Assembly: GCA_021299375.1 (NCBI GenBank)
Contig: JAJTGR010000065.1
Coordinates: forward strand, 1 to 63,984
Origin: Gemmatimonadota bacterium
Lineage (GTDB): Bacteria > Gemmatimonadota > Gemmatimonadetes > Gemmatimonadales > Gemmatimonadaceae
Direction: 5' to 3'
Length of the DNA: 63,984 nt
Positions 9,123 through 17,562 of the stretch are shown here, in pieces. The notes beneath the pieces are model-generated. The model searched no databases. It was not told the origin of the DNA and saw nothing but the letters and a program-made list of their open reading frames with translations. The position numbers were made by a program, and so were the translations under genes. Every line of letters starts with the position of its first letter. Within the stretch, counting starts at the first letter, position 1.

Positions 9123-10490
9123 GTGGCCACGCCGAGCCGTTCCCTCGTCCCCAGCAACCTTGCCGGTGCCAGCACCGGCGACATTCTCGAACTGGCGGAG
9201 GCGCAGCAGGTGCGTTTCCTGCGCCTGCAGTTCACGGACATCCTCGGCGTGATCAAGAACGTCGAGATCCCGAGCTCGCAGTTCAGGAAAGCCCTCAAGG
9301 GCGACATCATGTTCGATGGGTCGAGCATTGCCGGGTTCGTGCGGGTGGAGGAGTCGGACATGCTGCTCGCCCCGGATCTGAGCACGTTCCAGATCTTTCC
9401 GTGGGGTGATCCGTCGGCGCGGGTCGGGCGCCTCATCTGCGATATCACGATGCCCGACGGTATGCCATTCAGCGGTGACCCGCGCGGGGTGCTCAAACGC
9501 CAGCTCGCCAGGGCCGCGGAGATGGGCTACGTGATGAACGCCGGCATGGAAGCCGAGTTCTTTCTGTTCAAGCCGACCCCGGACGGCCGTCCGGCCACCG
9601 ACACCCACGACGTGGGCGGGTACTTCGACCTCGCGCCGATGGACCTGGGTGAGGATGCGCGGCGGGCCATCGTGGACGCCCTCGAGCAGATGGGCTTCGA
9701 GGTGGAAGCGTCGCACCACGAGGTGGCGCACGGGCAGCATGAGATCGACTTCCGGTATGCGGACGCGCTGCGTACCGCTGACAACATCGCCACCTTCCGC
9801 TTCGTGGTGAAGCAGGTGGCGCGGCAGTTTGGTCTGATTGCGTCGTTCATGCCGAAGCCGGTGTACGGGCAGAACGGCAGCGGCATGCACGCCCACCAGA
9901 GTCTGTTCACCGGAGGCCAGAATGCCTTCTGGGACCCGCAGCGGGAGTGGGCGCTGAGCATGACCGCGCTGCACTACATCGGTGGGCTGCTGCGGCATGC
10001 GCGGGCCATGACGGCGGTGACCAACCCGCTGGTGAACAGCTACAAGCGACTCGTCCCGGGGTTCGAGGCACCGGTGAATGTGGCGTGGAGCATGCGCAAC
10101 CGCTCTCCCATGATCCGGGTGCCGGAGCGGCGCGGTTCGGGAACGCGACTGGAGTTGCGTACGCCGGACCCCAGTGCCAACCCGTATCTTGCCCTGACGG
10201 TGATGCTGGCGGCGGGGCTCGACGGCCTGGCCACGCAGGCGGACTGGCGAGAGCCGATCAACACCAACATCTGGGAGATGTCGTATCGGGAGCGACGGCG
10301 GCTGCGGGTGGACGACCTGCCGCAGTCGCTCCACGAGGCGTGCGACGAGCTGGAGAAGGACGAGGTGCTGTGCGAGGCGCTCGGCGAGCACATCACGCAG
10401 CAGTTCCTGGCCGCGAAGCGGGCCGAGTGGCGGGCGTACAACGAGCAGGTGAGTGCGTGGGAGCTGGAGCGGTACCTGGCGCGGTACTAA
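9123..10490 (+). CDS. glnA: Glutamine synthetase, type I (alpha-like)
   Basis: Condenses glutamate and ammonia to glutamine using ATP. The 455-residue length and the signatures FDGSSIAGFVRVEESDM, GMEAEFFLF, the ammonia/metal site GQNGSGMHAHQSLF, NSYKRLVPGFEAPV and RLELRTPDPSANPYLALT identify a type I enzyme. Length and motifs match the alpha (Bacillus/archaeal) subgroup. The segment aligned with the adenylylation loop of enterobacterial enzymes reads NIWEMS, with Trp (about residue 384) where Tyr is usual, so adenylylation is not expected. The GTG at 9123 is taken as start; no strong ribosome site is visible before it. A signalling cluster of NtrB/NtrC type lies 2 kb upstream but is not adjacent. 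Confidence 0.95.
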   Translation: MATPSRSLVPSNLAGASTGDILELAEAQQVRFLRLQFTDILGVIKNVEIPSSQFRKALKGDIMFDGSSIAGFVRVEESDMLLAPDLSTFQIFPWGDPSARVGRLICDITMPDGMPFSGDPRGVLKRQLARAAEMGYVMNAGMEAEFFLFKPTPDGRPATDTHDVGGYFDLAPMDLGEDARRAIVDALEQMGFEVEASHHEVAHGQHEIDFRYADALRTADNIATFRFVVKQVARQFGLIASFMPKPVYGQNGSGMHAHQSLFTGGQNAFWDPQREWALSMTALHYIGGLLRHARAMTAVTNPLVNSYKRLVPGFEAPVNVAWSMRNRSPMIRVPERRGSGTRLELRTPDPSANPYLALTVMLAAGLDGLATQADWREPINTNIWEMSYRERRRLRVDDLPQSLHEACDELEKDEVLCEALGEHITQQFLAAKRAEWRAYNEQVSAWELERYLARY

Positions 10491-10537
10491 CCGGCCGGGG
10501 TTGGGCGTACGTGGCGAGTCTCTTTCCAGGAGTGACG

Positions 10538-10981
10538 ATGCGGACAGTGACCGGCGTGATCGTGCTGCTCGCGGTGGCGAGCGGCGTGGCTGAGGGGCAG
10601 CAGTCGGTGGGTGGGCCGCGGGTGATCGCGCCGACGGCGCGCGAGATCAACGAGGCGCGGGAAGCGACGGCGCTCAAGTGCCTGTCGATCGAGTCGTTCG
10701 CCGCCCAGACGCTCAACTCGGCGGGCGAACCTGCCATCGCCCCGCGTCGCCGCACGACGCGAGGCGGGCTGGGACTCGGGGCGATGGACGCGTCGGAAGG
10801 GATGTCGCGGCCGCCGCTCAATCCGCAGTTGCACTTCACGCGCGGCGACATCGAACAACGCGGCCAATGGACGTTCCGCGGGGCGACGGCGGCGCGGCAG
10901 GTGCGGGTGGCTGGGTGTTCGGATGTGCTGCCAAACGCGCCGACGCGGCGCACGAACGCCGACGGGACGCGGCCTCGGTGA
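10538..10981 (+). CDS. Secreted protein of unknown function
   Basis: A 147-residue protein with a clear signal peptide (MRTVTGVIVLLAVASGVAEG, cleavage probably before QQSVGG). The mature part has two cysteines (LKCLSIES and VAGCSDV) that could form a disulfide. It has a middle rich in Arg and Gly and a segment, QWTFRGATAARQVRVAGC, that looks like a beta strand pair. I do not recognise a family. Its stop codon overlaps the putative GTG start of the superoxide dismutase gene by 4 nt (GTGA), which suggests translational coupling. Confidence 0.65.
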   Translation: MRTVTGVIVLLAVASGVAEGQQSVGGPRVIAPTAREINEAREATALKCLSIESFAAQTLNSAGEPAIAPRRRTTRGGLGLGAMDASEGMSRPPLNPQLHFTRGDIEQRGQWTFRGATAARQVRVAGCSDVLPNAPTRRTNADGTRPR

Positions 10982-11670
10982 CGGCAGGGCGGGCGCTGGG
11001 CCCCTTCGGCGACGATACGCACGATGTCCGGGTGGCGCCCGATGTGGTGCTGAGCCAGAAGTATCCGTTCGTGCTGCCGCCGTTGGGGTATGCCTTCCAG
11101 GCGGCGGAGCCGGCGGTGGATGCGGCGACACTGCGCGCGCATCACGAGCGCGTGCACGCGGCCCACGTGGCGTCGCTCAATGCGGCGCTGGCGGCGCACC
11201 CGTCGCTGCATCCGCTCACGCTGGGCGAACTGCTGATGGGGCTGCGCAAGTGGCCCGCCGCCGTACGCCCGGTGATTCGCCTCGATGGGAGCGCGCATGC
11301 CAATCATGCGCTGTACTGGAAGCTGCTCGCGCCGGGCGCGCCTTCGGTGGCCGTGCCGGGCGGAAAGCTGGCGGAGATGATCAGGCGCGACTTCGCCGAC
11401 CGCGAGGCGTTGCAGGCGGCGATCGTCGACGCGGCGGCGGCGCATGCTGGTACGGGGTGGGTGTGGCTGGTGAAGACGGCCACGAGCCGGCTCGCCATCC
11501 GGACGCTTCCCGAGGAGGATTCGCCGCTGCTGGAGGGGGAACTGCCCATCGTGGGCATCGATCTCTGGGAGCATGCGTACGCGCCGCGGCCGCTCGCCCG
11601 TCGGCGTGATTACGTGCTGGCCGTGCTGGCGCGACTCAACTGGGATGTGGCGGGGGCGCAGGTCGAGTGA
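10978..11670 (+). CDS. Iron/manganese superoxide dismutase family protein
   Basis: Converts superoxide to oxygen and hydrogen peroxide. The family pattern is present: YPFVLPPLGYAFQAAEP, then RAHHERVHAAHVASLN (first His ligand), GSAHANHALYWKLL (second His), and GIDLWEHAYAPR (Asp and third His). All four metal ligands are therefore kept. The usual HHxKHHxxYV helix is altered to HHERVHAAHV, and the Gly pair before NH is replaced by SAHA. The GTG at 10978 adds about 35 residues before the fold; a downstream GTG near 11032 may be the real start. The gene overlaps the secreted-protein gene by 4 nt. Whether the metal is Fe or Mn cannot be told. Confidence 0.85.
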   Translation: MTAGRALGPFGDDTHDVRVAPDVVLSQKYPFVLPPLGYAFQAAEPAVDAATLRAHHERVHAAHVASLNAALAAHPSLHPLTLGELLMGLRKWPAAVRPVIRLDGSAHANHALYWKLLAPGAPSVAVPGGKLAEMIRRDFADREALQAAIVDAAAAHAGTGWVWLVKTATSRLAIRTLPEEDSPLLEGELPIVGIDLWEHAYAPRPLARRRDYVLAVLARLNWDVAGAQVE

Positions 11671-11692
11671 CGCCGCTCCACGCGGGGCCCCG

Positions 11693-12334
11693 ATGCCGGT
11701 CGACGATATGGCTGCCGTAATGCCGGCGACGACGCCATTCGCCCCGGCGCCGGTGGTGCTCACGGGGCAACACGTGCGGCTGGAACCGCTGACCGCGGGG
11801 CACGCCGAGGGGGTGCTGGCCGCAGGCCATCATCCGTCGCTGTGGATGGTCACGGTGCAGCCGCCGCTGTCGTCATCGGAGGCGGTGGCGGCGTATCTCG
11901 CGGTGGCCCAGGCCAGCGTGAGCCGTGGCGACGAGGTGGTGTTCGCGATCGTGGCGCGCGACACCGGCAAGGTGCTGGGGAGCACGCGCTGGATGGACAT
12001 CGCGCGGGCGCACCGGCGCGTGGAGATCGGCGGCACGTGGCTTACGCCGCGCGTGCAGGGCACGCTGGTGAACACCGAGGCCAAGTATCTCCAGCTGGTG
12101 CATCTGTTCGAGGTGCTCGGCGCGGTGCGGGTGCAGTTCAAGACGGACCTGCGCAACACCCAGTCGCAGCGGGCGCTGGAGAAGCTCGGTGCGACCCGCG
12201 AAGGGGTGCTGCGCCGCCACATGATCGTGCGCGACGGGTTCGTGCGGGATTCGGTGTACTACGGCATCACCGATATCGACTGGCCCGGGGTGAAGCGGCG
12301 GCTTGGGGAGCGGCTGATGGCGGATACGGCGTGA
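11693..12334 (+). CDS. GNAT-family N-acetyltransferase (RimJ/RimL-like)
   Basis: A 213-residue acetyl-CoA-dependent acetyltransferase. It starts with VVLTGQHVRLEPLTAGHAEGV, typical of the RimJ/RimL-like branch. The core carries IVARDTGKVLGSTRWMDI and EIGGTWLTPRVQGTLVNTEAKYL. The C-terminal signature VQFKTDLRNTQSQRALEKLGATREGVLR is the usual Asn-xx-Ser-xxAxxKxGxxxEG pattern of the group. The substrate may be a protein N-terminus or a small amine; it cannot be decided. It lies 22 nt after the superoxide dismutase gene on the same strand and may be cotranscribed. The ATG at 11693 is chosen over upstream in-frame sequence that overlaps the dismutase. Confidence 0.9.
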   Translation: MPVDDMAAVMPATTPFAPAPVVLTGQHVRLEPLTAGHAEGVLAAGHHPSLWMVTVQPPLSSSEAVAAYLAVAQASVSRGDEVVFAIVARDTGKVLGSTRWMDIARAHRRVEIGGTWLTPRVQGTLVNTEAKYLQLVHLFEVLGAVRVQFKTDLRNTQSQRALEKLGATREGVLRRHMIVRDGFVRDSVYYGITDIDWPGVKRRLGERLMADTA

Positions 12335-12525
12335 CCGGGTAGCGGTGGTATCCCCGGGATAGATCTGATGCGTTGCGATCTGTGACGCAGGCCGGTCGCT
12401 TCGCGTTATCGTGCCTGCGGGCACCACGACGATGGCCGCCGCGTTGACGCCCCAGTCGAGGAGCACACGGCCGACTGCCGCGGCGAGGTCGAGGCGTGGC
12501 TTGGCATACCATTTCGGTTGTACGC

Positions 12526-13848
12526 ATGGCACGCATCGTCATCACCACCTGGGGCTCGTTCGGTGACCTGAACCCGTATCTCGGGTTGGCCACGGCGCTG
12601 CGCGCGCGCGGGCATCATCCGGTCATGGCCATGCCGGCCGTGTACGCGCCGGCCATTGCGGCGGCGGGGCTCGAGCACGCGATCACCGAGCCTGACGCCG
12701 ACCCGGCGCTCGATCCCCAGCTGGTCCGGCGGGTGCTGCATCCCCGGCATGGGGCCGAGTCGATCTTTCGCGAAGTGCTGTTGCCGGTGCTGGCCGAGTC
12801 GCATGCGTCGTTGCTGCGGGCCGCGCAGGGGGCGGACTTTCTGGTGAGCCACCCGGCCGCCGTGACGGCACCGATCGTCGCCGAGCAGCTGGCGATGCCG
12901 TGGGTGTCCACGGTGCTCTCGCCGCTGCTGTTCATGTCGGGGTACGACCCCATTGTGCCTCCGCCGGCGCCGTGGGTGCGCCATGTGCCGTGGGCGTGGC
13001 GCATGAAGACGGCCCCGTGGATTGCCGATGCGGGGCGTCAGATCTCCAACCGGTGGATGGAGCCGCTGCAGCAGTTTCGCGAGTCGCTGGGGCTGCGCCG
13101 GGTGGCCACGCCGATGTTCGAAGGGCAGCACTCGCCGCACGGTGTGCTGGCGATGTTCTCGCGGGTCTTCGGCGGCCCGTTCACCGACTGGCCACCGCAC
13201 ACCACCATCACCGGCCAACTGCTTTTTGACGCGAGTTACGGGGCCACGCTCGAGCCGGCGCTGGCGCGGTTCCTCGACGCCGGTGAGCCGCCGGTGGTGT
13301 TCACGCTCGGCTCATCGGCGGTGATGATTGCCGATCGCTTCTGGGACGAGAGTCTGGCGGCGGTTCGCCGACTGGGCCGGCGGGGCGTCCTGCTGGCTGG
13401 CCCCGTGCATGCGCCGCGACTGGCCGCCGGGGCGCCACCGTCCGTGCACGTGGTGAGCGAGGCACCACACTCGCTGCTCTTTGCGCGCGCTGCCGCGGTG
13501 GTGCACCAGTGTGGCATGGGCACGCTCGGCACGGCGTTGCGCGCGGGCGTGCCGCAGTTGGCGGTGCCGTTCGCCAACGATCAGCCGGACAACGCCGATC
13601 GGTTGCAGCGTCTGGGCGTGGCGGAGGTGCTGTATCCGTCGCGCTATCGTGCGTGGCGTGTGGCCCGGGCGTTGCGCACCCTGCTCGAGGAGCCGGCGTA
13701 CACGCGCCGCGCCAGAGAGCTGGCCGGCGTGGTGGCCACCGAACGCGGCGCGGAGGCAGCGTGCGATGCGATCGAGGGGATACTGGATCGCGTGACCCGC
13801 AACACGTTGCGGGTCACGGCCGCCGACGCAGCGACCGCCTCCGGATAG
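12526..13848 (+). CDS. GT1-family glycosyltransferase (UDP-sugar:lipid or sterol type)
   Basis: A 440-residue GT-B enzyme that transfers a sugar from a nucleotide donor to a small or lipid acceptor. The N-terminus RIVITTWGSFGDLNPYLGLATAL is the classic G-S-x-GD motif of GT1 macrolide/sterol glycosyltransferases. The donor-binding half has VVFTLGSSAVM, then VVHQCGMGTLGTALRAGVPQLAVPFANDQPDNA, equivalent to the HxGxGT...P...DQ signature. No membrane segment is obvious. The acceptor is unknown. The ATG at 12526 is preferred; 10 codons upstream are also open. It stands alone, 190 nt after the acetyltransferase gene. Confidence 0.9.
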   Translation: MARIVITTWGSFGDLNPYLGLATALRARGHHPVMAMPAVYAPAIAAAGLEHAITEPDADPALDPQLVRRVLHPRHGAESIFREVLLPVLAESHASLLRAAQGADFLVSHPAAVTAPIVAEQLAMPWVSTVLSPLLFMSGYDPIVPPPAPWVRHVPWAWRMKTAPWIADAGRQISNRWMEPLQQFRESLGLRRVATPMFEGQHSPHGVLAMFSRVFGGPFTDWPPHTTITGQLLFDASYGATLEPALARFLDAGEPPVVFTLGSSAVMIADRFWDESLAAVRRLGRRGVLLAGPVHAPRLAAGAPPSVHVVSEAPHSLLFARAAAVVHQCGMGTLGTALRAGVPQLAVPFANDQPDNADRLQRLGVAEVLYPSRYRAWRVARALRTLLEEPAYTRRARELAGVVATERGAEAACDAIEGILDRVTRNTLRVTAADAATASG

Positions 13849-13939
13849 TGTCGGTGCCGCCACGTCGCCGCGCGGGCCATACTTCGTGCGGCACCGTCCC
13901 CGCCTCGGGTTCCCTCCTCGCGCCCCGGATTCCCCTGTC

Positions 13940-14854
13940 ATGTCGTCTGCCCCGCGTCGTACGCTCACGGTCCCGCTCACGGCCACGCTTGCCGTGTTGC
14001 TCGCCCTGGTTCCGGTCACGCTCAACGCCTGGGGAGACCACGGGCACCGCGTGATCGGTCTGACGGCGGCGCAGGCGCTACCGGACGACATGCCGCGCTT
14101 CTTCCGTGACGCGGCGCAGCAGCTGTCGTATCTCAACCCCGAACCGGACCGGTGGAAGGACCGCGCCGAGCGGCAGCTCGAGCCGGCGCTCGAGGGGGGC
14201 ACGTCGCCCGATCACTTCATGGACATGGACCTCATGATGCCGGCGCAGATTGCTGGCGCGTTGGCGGCGCGCGATCGGTGGGCGTTTGCCGATTCCGTAC
14301 GCGCAGCCGGCCATGCGCCGGCGACCATGGGCTTCCTGCCGTTCACGATCCTCGAACTCACGTCGAAACTGCGTGGCGACTTCCGCCTCTGGCGCATGGC
14401 CCCGGACAGTACGGTGCGGGCGTGGATCGAGCAGCGCATCATCGACGACGCGGGTATCCTCGGGCACTTTGTGGCCGATGGGTCCAACCCGCACCACACC
14501 ACCAAGCACTTCAACGGCTGGGTCGGGGACAACCCCCGAGGCTATCCGACCGACAACCGCTTCCATGGCCGCTTCGAGTCGGCGTTCGTGCAGGCGCACA
14601 TCAAGACCGACGACATCCGGCAGGCCATGACCCGCGCGCCGCAGGTCTTTCCCGACGTGCGCCGGGCGGTCGTGGCATTCCTGATGGCGTCGAACGCCGA
14701 GGTGGAGTCGCTGTATGCGCTCGACAAGGCCACGCCGTTCACGTCGGAGACGAGCACGCCGGAGCAGAAGGCGTTTGCGGTGGCGCGCATGCGGGCAGGG
14801 GCCGAGATGCTGCGCGACCTGTGGTACACGGCGTGGGTGACCAGCGCGCGGTGA
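13940..14854 (+). CDS. Secreted S1/P1-nuclease-like zinc hydrolase
   Basis: A 304-residue secreted protein of the S1/P1 nuclease-phospholipase C fold. A signal peptide (LTATLAVLLALVPVTLNA) ends just before WGDHGHRVIG, so the mature N-terminus would be Trp followed by a conserved His, as in this family where the terminal Trp helps bind zinc. Further metal motifs are DHFMDMD and GHFVADGSNPHHTTKH. This set would hold a trinuclear zinc site cleaving phosphodiester bonds of nucleic acids or lipids outside the cytoplasm. Overall similarity to classical S1 is loose, so activity is inferred. The ATG at 13940 is chosen because the signal peptide starts there. Confidence 0.8.
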   Translation: MSSAPRRTLTVPLTATLAVLLALVPVTLNAWGDHGHRVIGLTAAQALPDDMPRFFRDAAQQLSYLNPEPDRWKDRAERQLEPALEGGTSPDHFMDMDLMMPAQIAGALAARDRWAFADSVRAAGHAPATMGFLPFTILELTSKLRGDFRLWRMAPDSTVRAWIEQRIIDDAGILGHFVADGSNPHHTTKHFNGWVGDNPRGYPTDNRFHGRFESAFVQAHIKTDDIRQAMTRAPQVFPDVRRAVVAFLMASNAEVESLYALDKATPFTSETSTPEQKAFAVARMRAGAEMLRDLWYTAWVTSAR

Positions 14855-15241
14855 ACCGCGCCCGCTGAGGGGCGGGCGCCGCTCGCGACGCCCCGCGTGC
14901 GCGATGCGGCGCTCAGCCGCTGCTGGCTGGGGAACGCCTTGTACGGGAGATCGTGGCACGTCGGCTCGCCGGACTCGACGTGGACGGCGGTGTCGGTCGC
15001 GCTCGCGGTGCCCATGTTCGACAGGCTGTGAGCGGGCGCCCGGCGGACCCGCGGCATCACGATCCGCCGTCGCGCACCCGCATCGTACGCGGCCGTCCAC
15101 GCGCTGCCGGACGGGCGCTGCCGGAGGGGCGGGGGAGCTGCCGTTGCTGGGGGGGGGGCGGGCGCCGGGACGAACGGCCCACCTATCCGGCCCGGCCAGC
15201 GGATGCTAATTCATGGCGAACACAGTCCATGGAGCGTGGAA
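14855..15241 (+). other. Intergenic region of 387 bp without a recognised gene
   Basis: No reading frame here has a convincing product. The stretch contains a run of ten G residues (15149-15158) and many short GC repeats. A minus-strand frame across 14880-15060 has a protein-like composition but no family I recognise and no start or promoter signal, so it may be a decayed gene. The ATG at 15203 is in frame with the next gene. Confidence 0.4.
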
Positions 15242-16339
15242 ATGGGGGCGACGTTGCCACTCGAGTCACGACCGATCGCCTCGTCCTCGTGGCGATCAAT
15301 TCCCCTGGTACGCACGGTGCTGGCCGGGTCGTTCGTCCTACTCATGCTCGGGTCGGCGCACCTCGCGATGACCGTGGTGAACGCCATCGAGGTGCACCTC
15401 GAGCAGCCGGCCCCCTCCCAGGGCATGCCGGCCCGGATGTTCACCGACCTGCCGCTGGCTGCGGAGCTCGAGGCGGCACTCTCCAAGACGGACGACCCGG
15501 CGCAACAGCAGGTGCTGCACGCTGCGCTGGCCGACGCCCGGGCGGGCCGCGCCGTGCCGTTCCGCACGTTGCCGGTCACGCCGACGCTGGTGGCCAGCAC
15601 CCTGCTGCTCACGGCGTTGGGGTTTGCCTTGATCTGGCTCACGACCCGGCTCAAGACCGACGCCGCGCAGACGATCGTGGGGGTGTTCGCCGGCAACCTC
15701 CTGTGGACCGGCGGGGTGGAGTATGGCCTCACGATTGCCGGGCGTTCACTCGGCGTGGCCAAGGCCATCACGGTCGTCAACGGCGAACTGGCGGGCATCT
15801 ACGGCGAGTACGTGCTGCTCAAGCACACGTGGGGGCTGCTGGTGGTCATGCTCGCGTACCTGCTGCTGCTTGAATCGTCGCGTTGTCCGTTGTCGGTGTG
15901 GTGGCGGCGGCTCACGGGGCGGGCGGACTCGGCTGCCGGCACCGGACGCATCGAGAACTTCGGTGCCCGCAGCGCCGCCCAGTACGCTACCACCGTGTGG
16001 GCCTTCTACCTGCTGCTGCTCTGGGCCTACGACGAAACGGTGTTCGGTGTGCACGGCCTGTTCACCAACGGCCTGATGTTCGGGGCGCTGGCAGGGTCGC
16101 TGTACGTGCTCTGGCGCCTGCACCAGTACCGGGGGTGGGGGCCGGCCATTCGTTATGCGATCGGGGCCATGATCGTGGCCTGGACGCCGCTCGAGATCGC
16201 GGGGAAGTGGAACCTGTTCCGCCAGCCCTGGCTGCTGTTGGAGAGCCGCAGCTTCCTGATGTTCTTCGGCGGGCTGGCCGTGGGCACGGCCCTCTTGTGG
16301 CGGGCGCAGCGGCGAACACCCGTGGTGGCACGGCACTGA
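15242..16339 (+). CDS. Polytopic inner-membrane protein of unknown function
   Basis: A 365-residue protein with about seven or eight hydrophobic segments. The first is VRTVLAGSFVLLMLGSAHLAM near residue 20-40. Then comes an external loop of about 70 residues rich in Glu and Ala. Further segments include LVASTLLLTALGFALIWL, GLLVVMLAYLLLL, YATTVWAFYLLLLWAY and MFFGGLAVGTALLW. Charged or aromatic pairs inside the membrane region (NLLWTGGVEYGL, AYDETVFGVHG) suggest a transport or redox role but I recognise no family. The start at 15242 is preferred over an ATG 39 nt earlier because GGAG lies 8 nt before it. Confidence 0.75.
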   Translation: MGATLPLESRPIASSSWRSIPLVRTVLAGSFVLLMLGSAHLAMTVVNAIEVHLEQPAPSQGMPARMFTDLPLAAELEAALSKTDDPAQQQVLHAALADARAGRAVPFRTLPVTPTLVASTLLLTALGFALIWLTTRLKTDAAQTIVGVFAGNLLWTGGVEYGLTIAGRSLGVAKAITVVNGELAGIYGEYVLLKHTWGLLVVMLAYLLLLESSRCPLSVWWRRLTGRADSAAGTGRIENFGARSAAQYATTVWAFYLLLLWAYDETVFGVHGLFTNGLMFGALAGSLYVLWRLHQYRGWGPAIRYAIGAMIVAWTPLEIAGKWNLFRQPWLLLESRSFLMFFGGLAVGTALLWRAQRRTPVVARH

Positions 16340-16678
16340 ACCGGGCCGGGGCATCCGCTGCACTGGGGCCGTGTGCGCGCTGCCGTGTGCGCGCTGCCGT
16401 GTGCGCGGCCGACTGCCTTGTTGTCGGTTGCGGCATTCGCGAGGCGGGGTGGTTCGCGGCGGCCACGGGTTGCAGAAGCCGTGTGCGCAGCCTGCAGCCC
16501 ATGTCGGGTGCCGACCGGAGACGATCGTCGGTGCACAGGGCTCGTTGTCGTGGCGAGGTGTCGCCGCCCGTTCGCTTTCGGTACCCGGGGCCGCCGGGAT
16601 CACGAGGCCAGCACATCGGGGCGCCACCGGGGTACTGTTCCCGCAGCGGCCTGATTCCCCGATGACCCCAGACGCCTG
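16340..16678 (+). other. Intergenic region of 339 bp
   Basis: No gene is recognised. The first part holds the 14-bp tandem repeat listed separately. The rest is GC-rich sequence with no persuasive reading frame, promoter or terminator. Confidence 0.5.
16368..16408 (+). repeat. 14-bp tandem repeat, about three copies
   Basis: The unit GCCGTGTGCGCGCT occurs twice exactly (16368-16381 and 16382-16395), followed by a third partial copy to 16408. It lies about 30 nt after the stop codon of the membrane-protein gene. Its role is unknown. Similar short tandem arrays follow genes at 17268 and 24129 but have different sequences. Confidence 0.85.
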
Positions 16679-17272
16679 ATGTCCTTCCTTCGTTCCGTGC
16701 TGACGGCGCTGACCTCGACGACGGCAGCGCCACCCCGCCTGCGCGGCATCCCGGTCGACCTGCGCAACTCTCGGCCGGACATTCGCGACGCGGACGTGCT
16801 GGCGCGGCTCGACGAGGCGCTGGCGCTCATCGAGCGGTACCAGCCGCACCGGTTCCGTCACCTGCTGCGCGACGTACGCACCATTCGGGTGGAGCGCTTC
16901 CCCACGCGCGGGGCATTCCTGCCCAACGAGCAGGTGGTGCTCACCGAGTTGACTTTCCTTGCGCGGCGCGACATCACGGCCGCGCCGGTGGCGTCGAGCA
17001 TCCTGCACGAAGGGGTGCACGCGCGCGTGCATGCGTTCCGGGCGCGGGTGATGCGCGGTTTTCCGGAGGCCGCCGACATGGCGCGCGAGGAGCGGTTGTG
17101 CCGGCGTGCCGAGTTGGCGTTCGGGCATGCCCTGCCACCGGCGCTGGGCGCACCGGTCATCGAACGCGCGCAGGCAACGCTCACCATGACCGACCAGGAT
17201 GTGGCGCCGACGGTGGACTGGGGGCTGGCCATGGTGCGTCAACGCCAGGTGGATGCTGACGCGCAGCGCTGA
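16679..17272 (+). CDS. Protein with an HExxH-like motif, putative zinc-binding hydrolase
   Basis: A 197-residue protein without a signal peptide. The motif SSILHEGVHARVH (about residues 103-115) is an HExxH-type zinc site, His-Glu-Gly-Val-His, preceded by hydrophobic residues as in gluzincins. The N-terminal third (RGIPVDLRNSRPDIRDADVLARLDEALALIERY) looks helical. I cannot name a peptidase family, and a third metal ligand is not obvious, although a Glu in MAREERLCRRAELAFG downstream could serve. The stop codon TGA at 17270 lies inside the first unit of a 13-bp tandem repeat. Confidence 0.7.
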   Translation: MSFLRSVLTALTSTTAAPPRLRGIPVDLRNSRPDIRDADVLARLDEALALIERYQPHRFRHLLRDVRTIRVERFPTRGAFLPNEQVVLTELTFLARRDITAAPVASSILHEGVHARVHAFRARVMRGFPEAADMAREERLCRRAELAFGHALPPALGAPVIERAQATLTMTDQDVAPTVDWGLAMVRQRQVDADAQR

Positions 17273-17337
17273 TGAGCCGCGCTGATGAGCCGCGCTGACG
17301 AGCCGCGCTGACGAGCCGCGCTGACGAGCCGCGCTGA
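17268..17337 (+). repeat. 13-bp tandem repeat, five copies plus a partial one
   Basis: The unit GCTGAYGAGCCGC begins at 17268 and repeats every 13 bp (17281, 17294, 17307, 17320), with a fragment at 17333. The first two copies carry T and the last three C at the variable position. The array starts within the last codons of the preceding gene and supplies its TGA stop. The number of copies is likely to change by slippage. Confidence 0.9.
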
Positions 17338-17562
17338 ACAGCGGCGTGGCTGGCGACTCCCATGTGCGCCCGCCCGGTGTCGGTGTCGGTGCTGGTGCCG
17401 GGGCATGGCGGTGTGGCCGATGCGGCGGCGATGGCGCGTGATGAGGGGCGCCTTGCTTGGCGAACGGATGGCTGGTCGCCCGGCGATCGAGCGGGCAACG
17501 GCCGCCAAGTGGCGGAACTGGGGGCGCGATGGCACTTTCCCCTTGTCCCTCTCCCACCGGTC

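Noticed and set aside
17362-17562. An N-terminal extension of the nitroreductase from an upstream ATG.
   Set aside because: The added 67 residues do not resemble the family, and the standard fold begins at the ATG at 17563.
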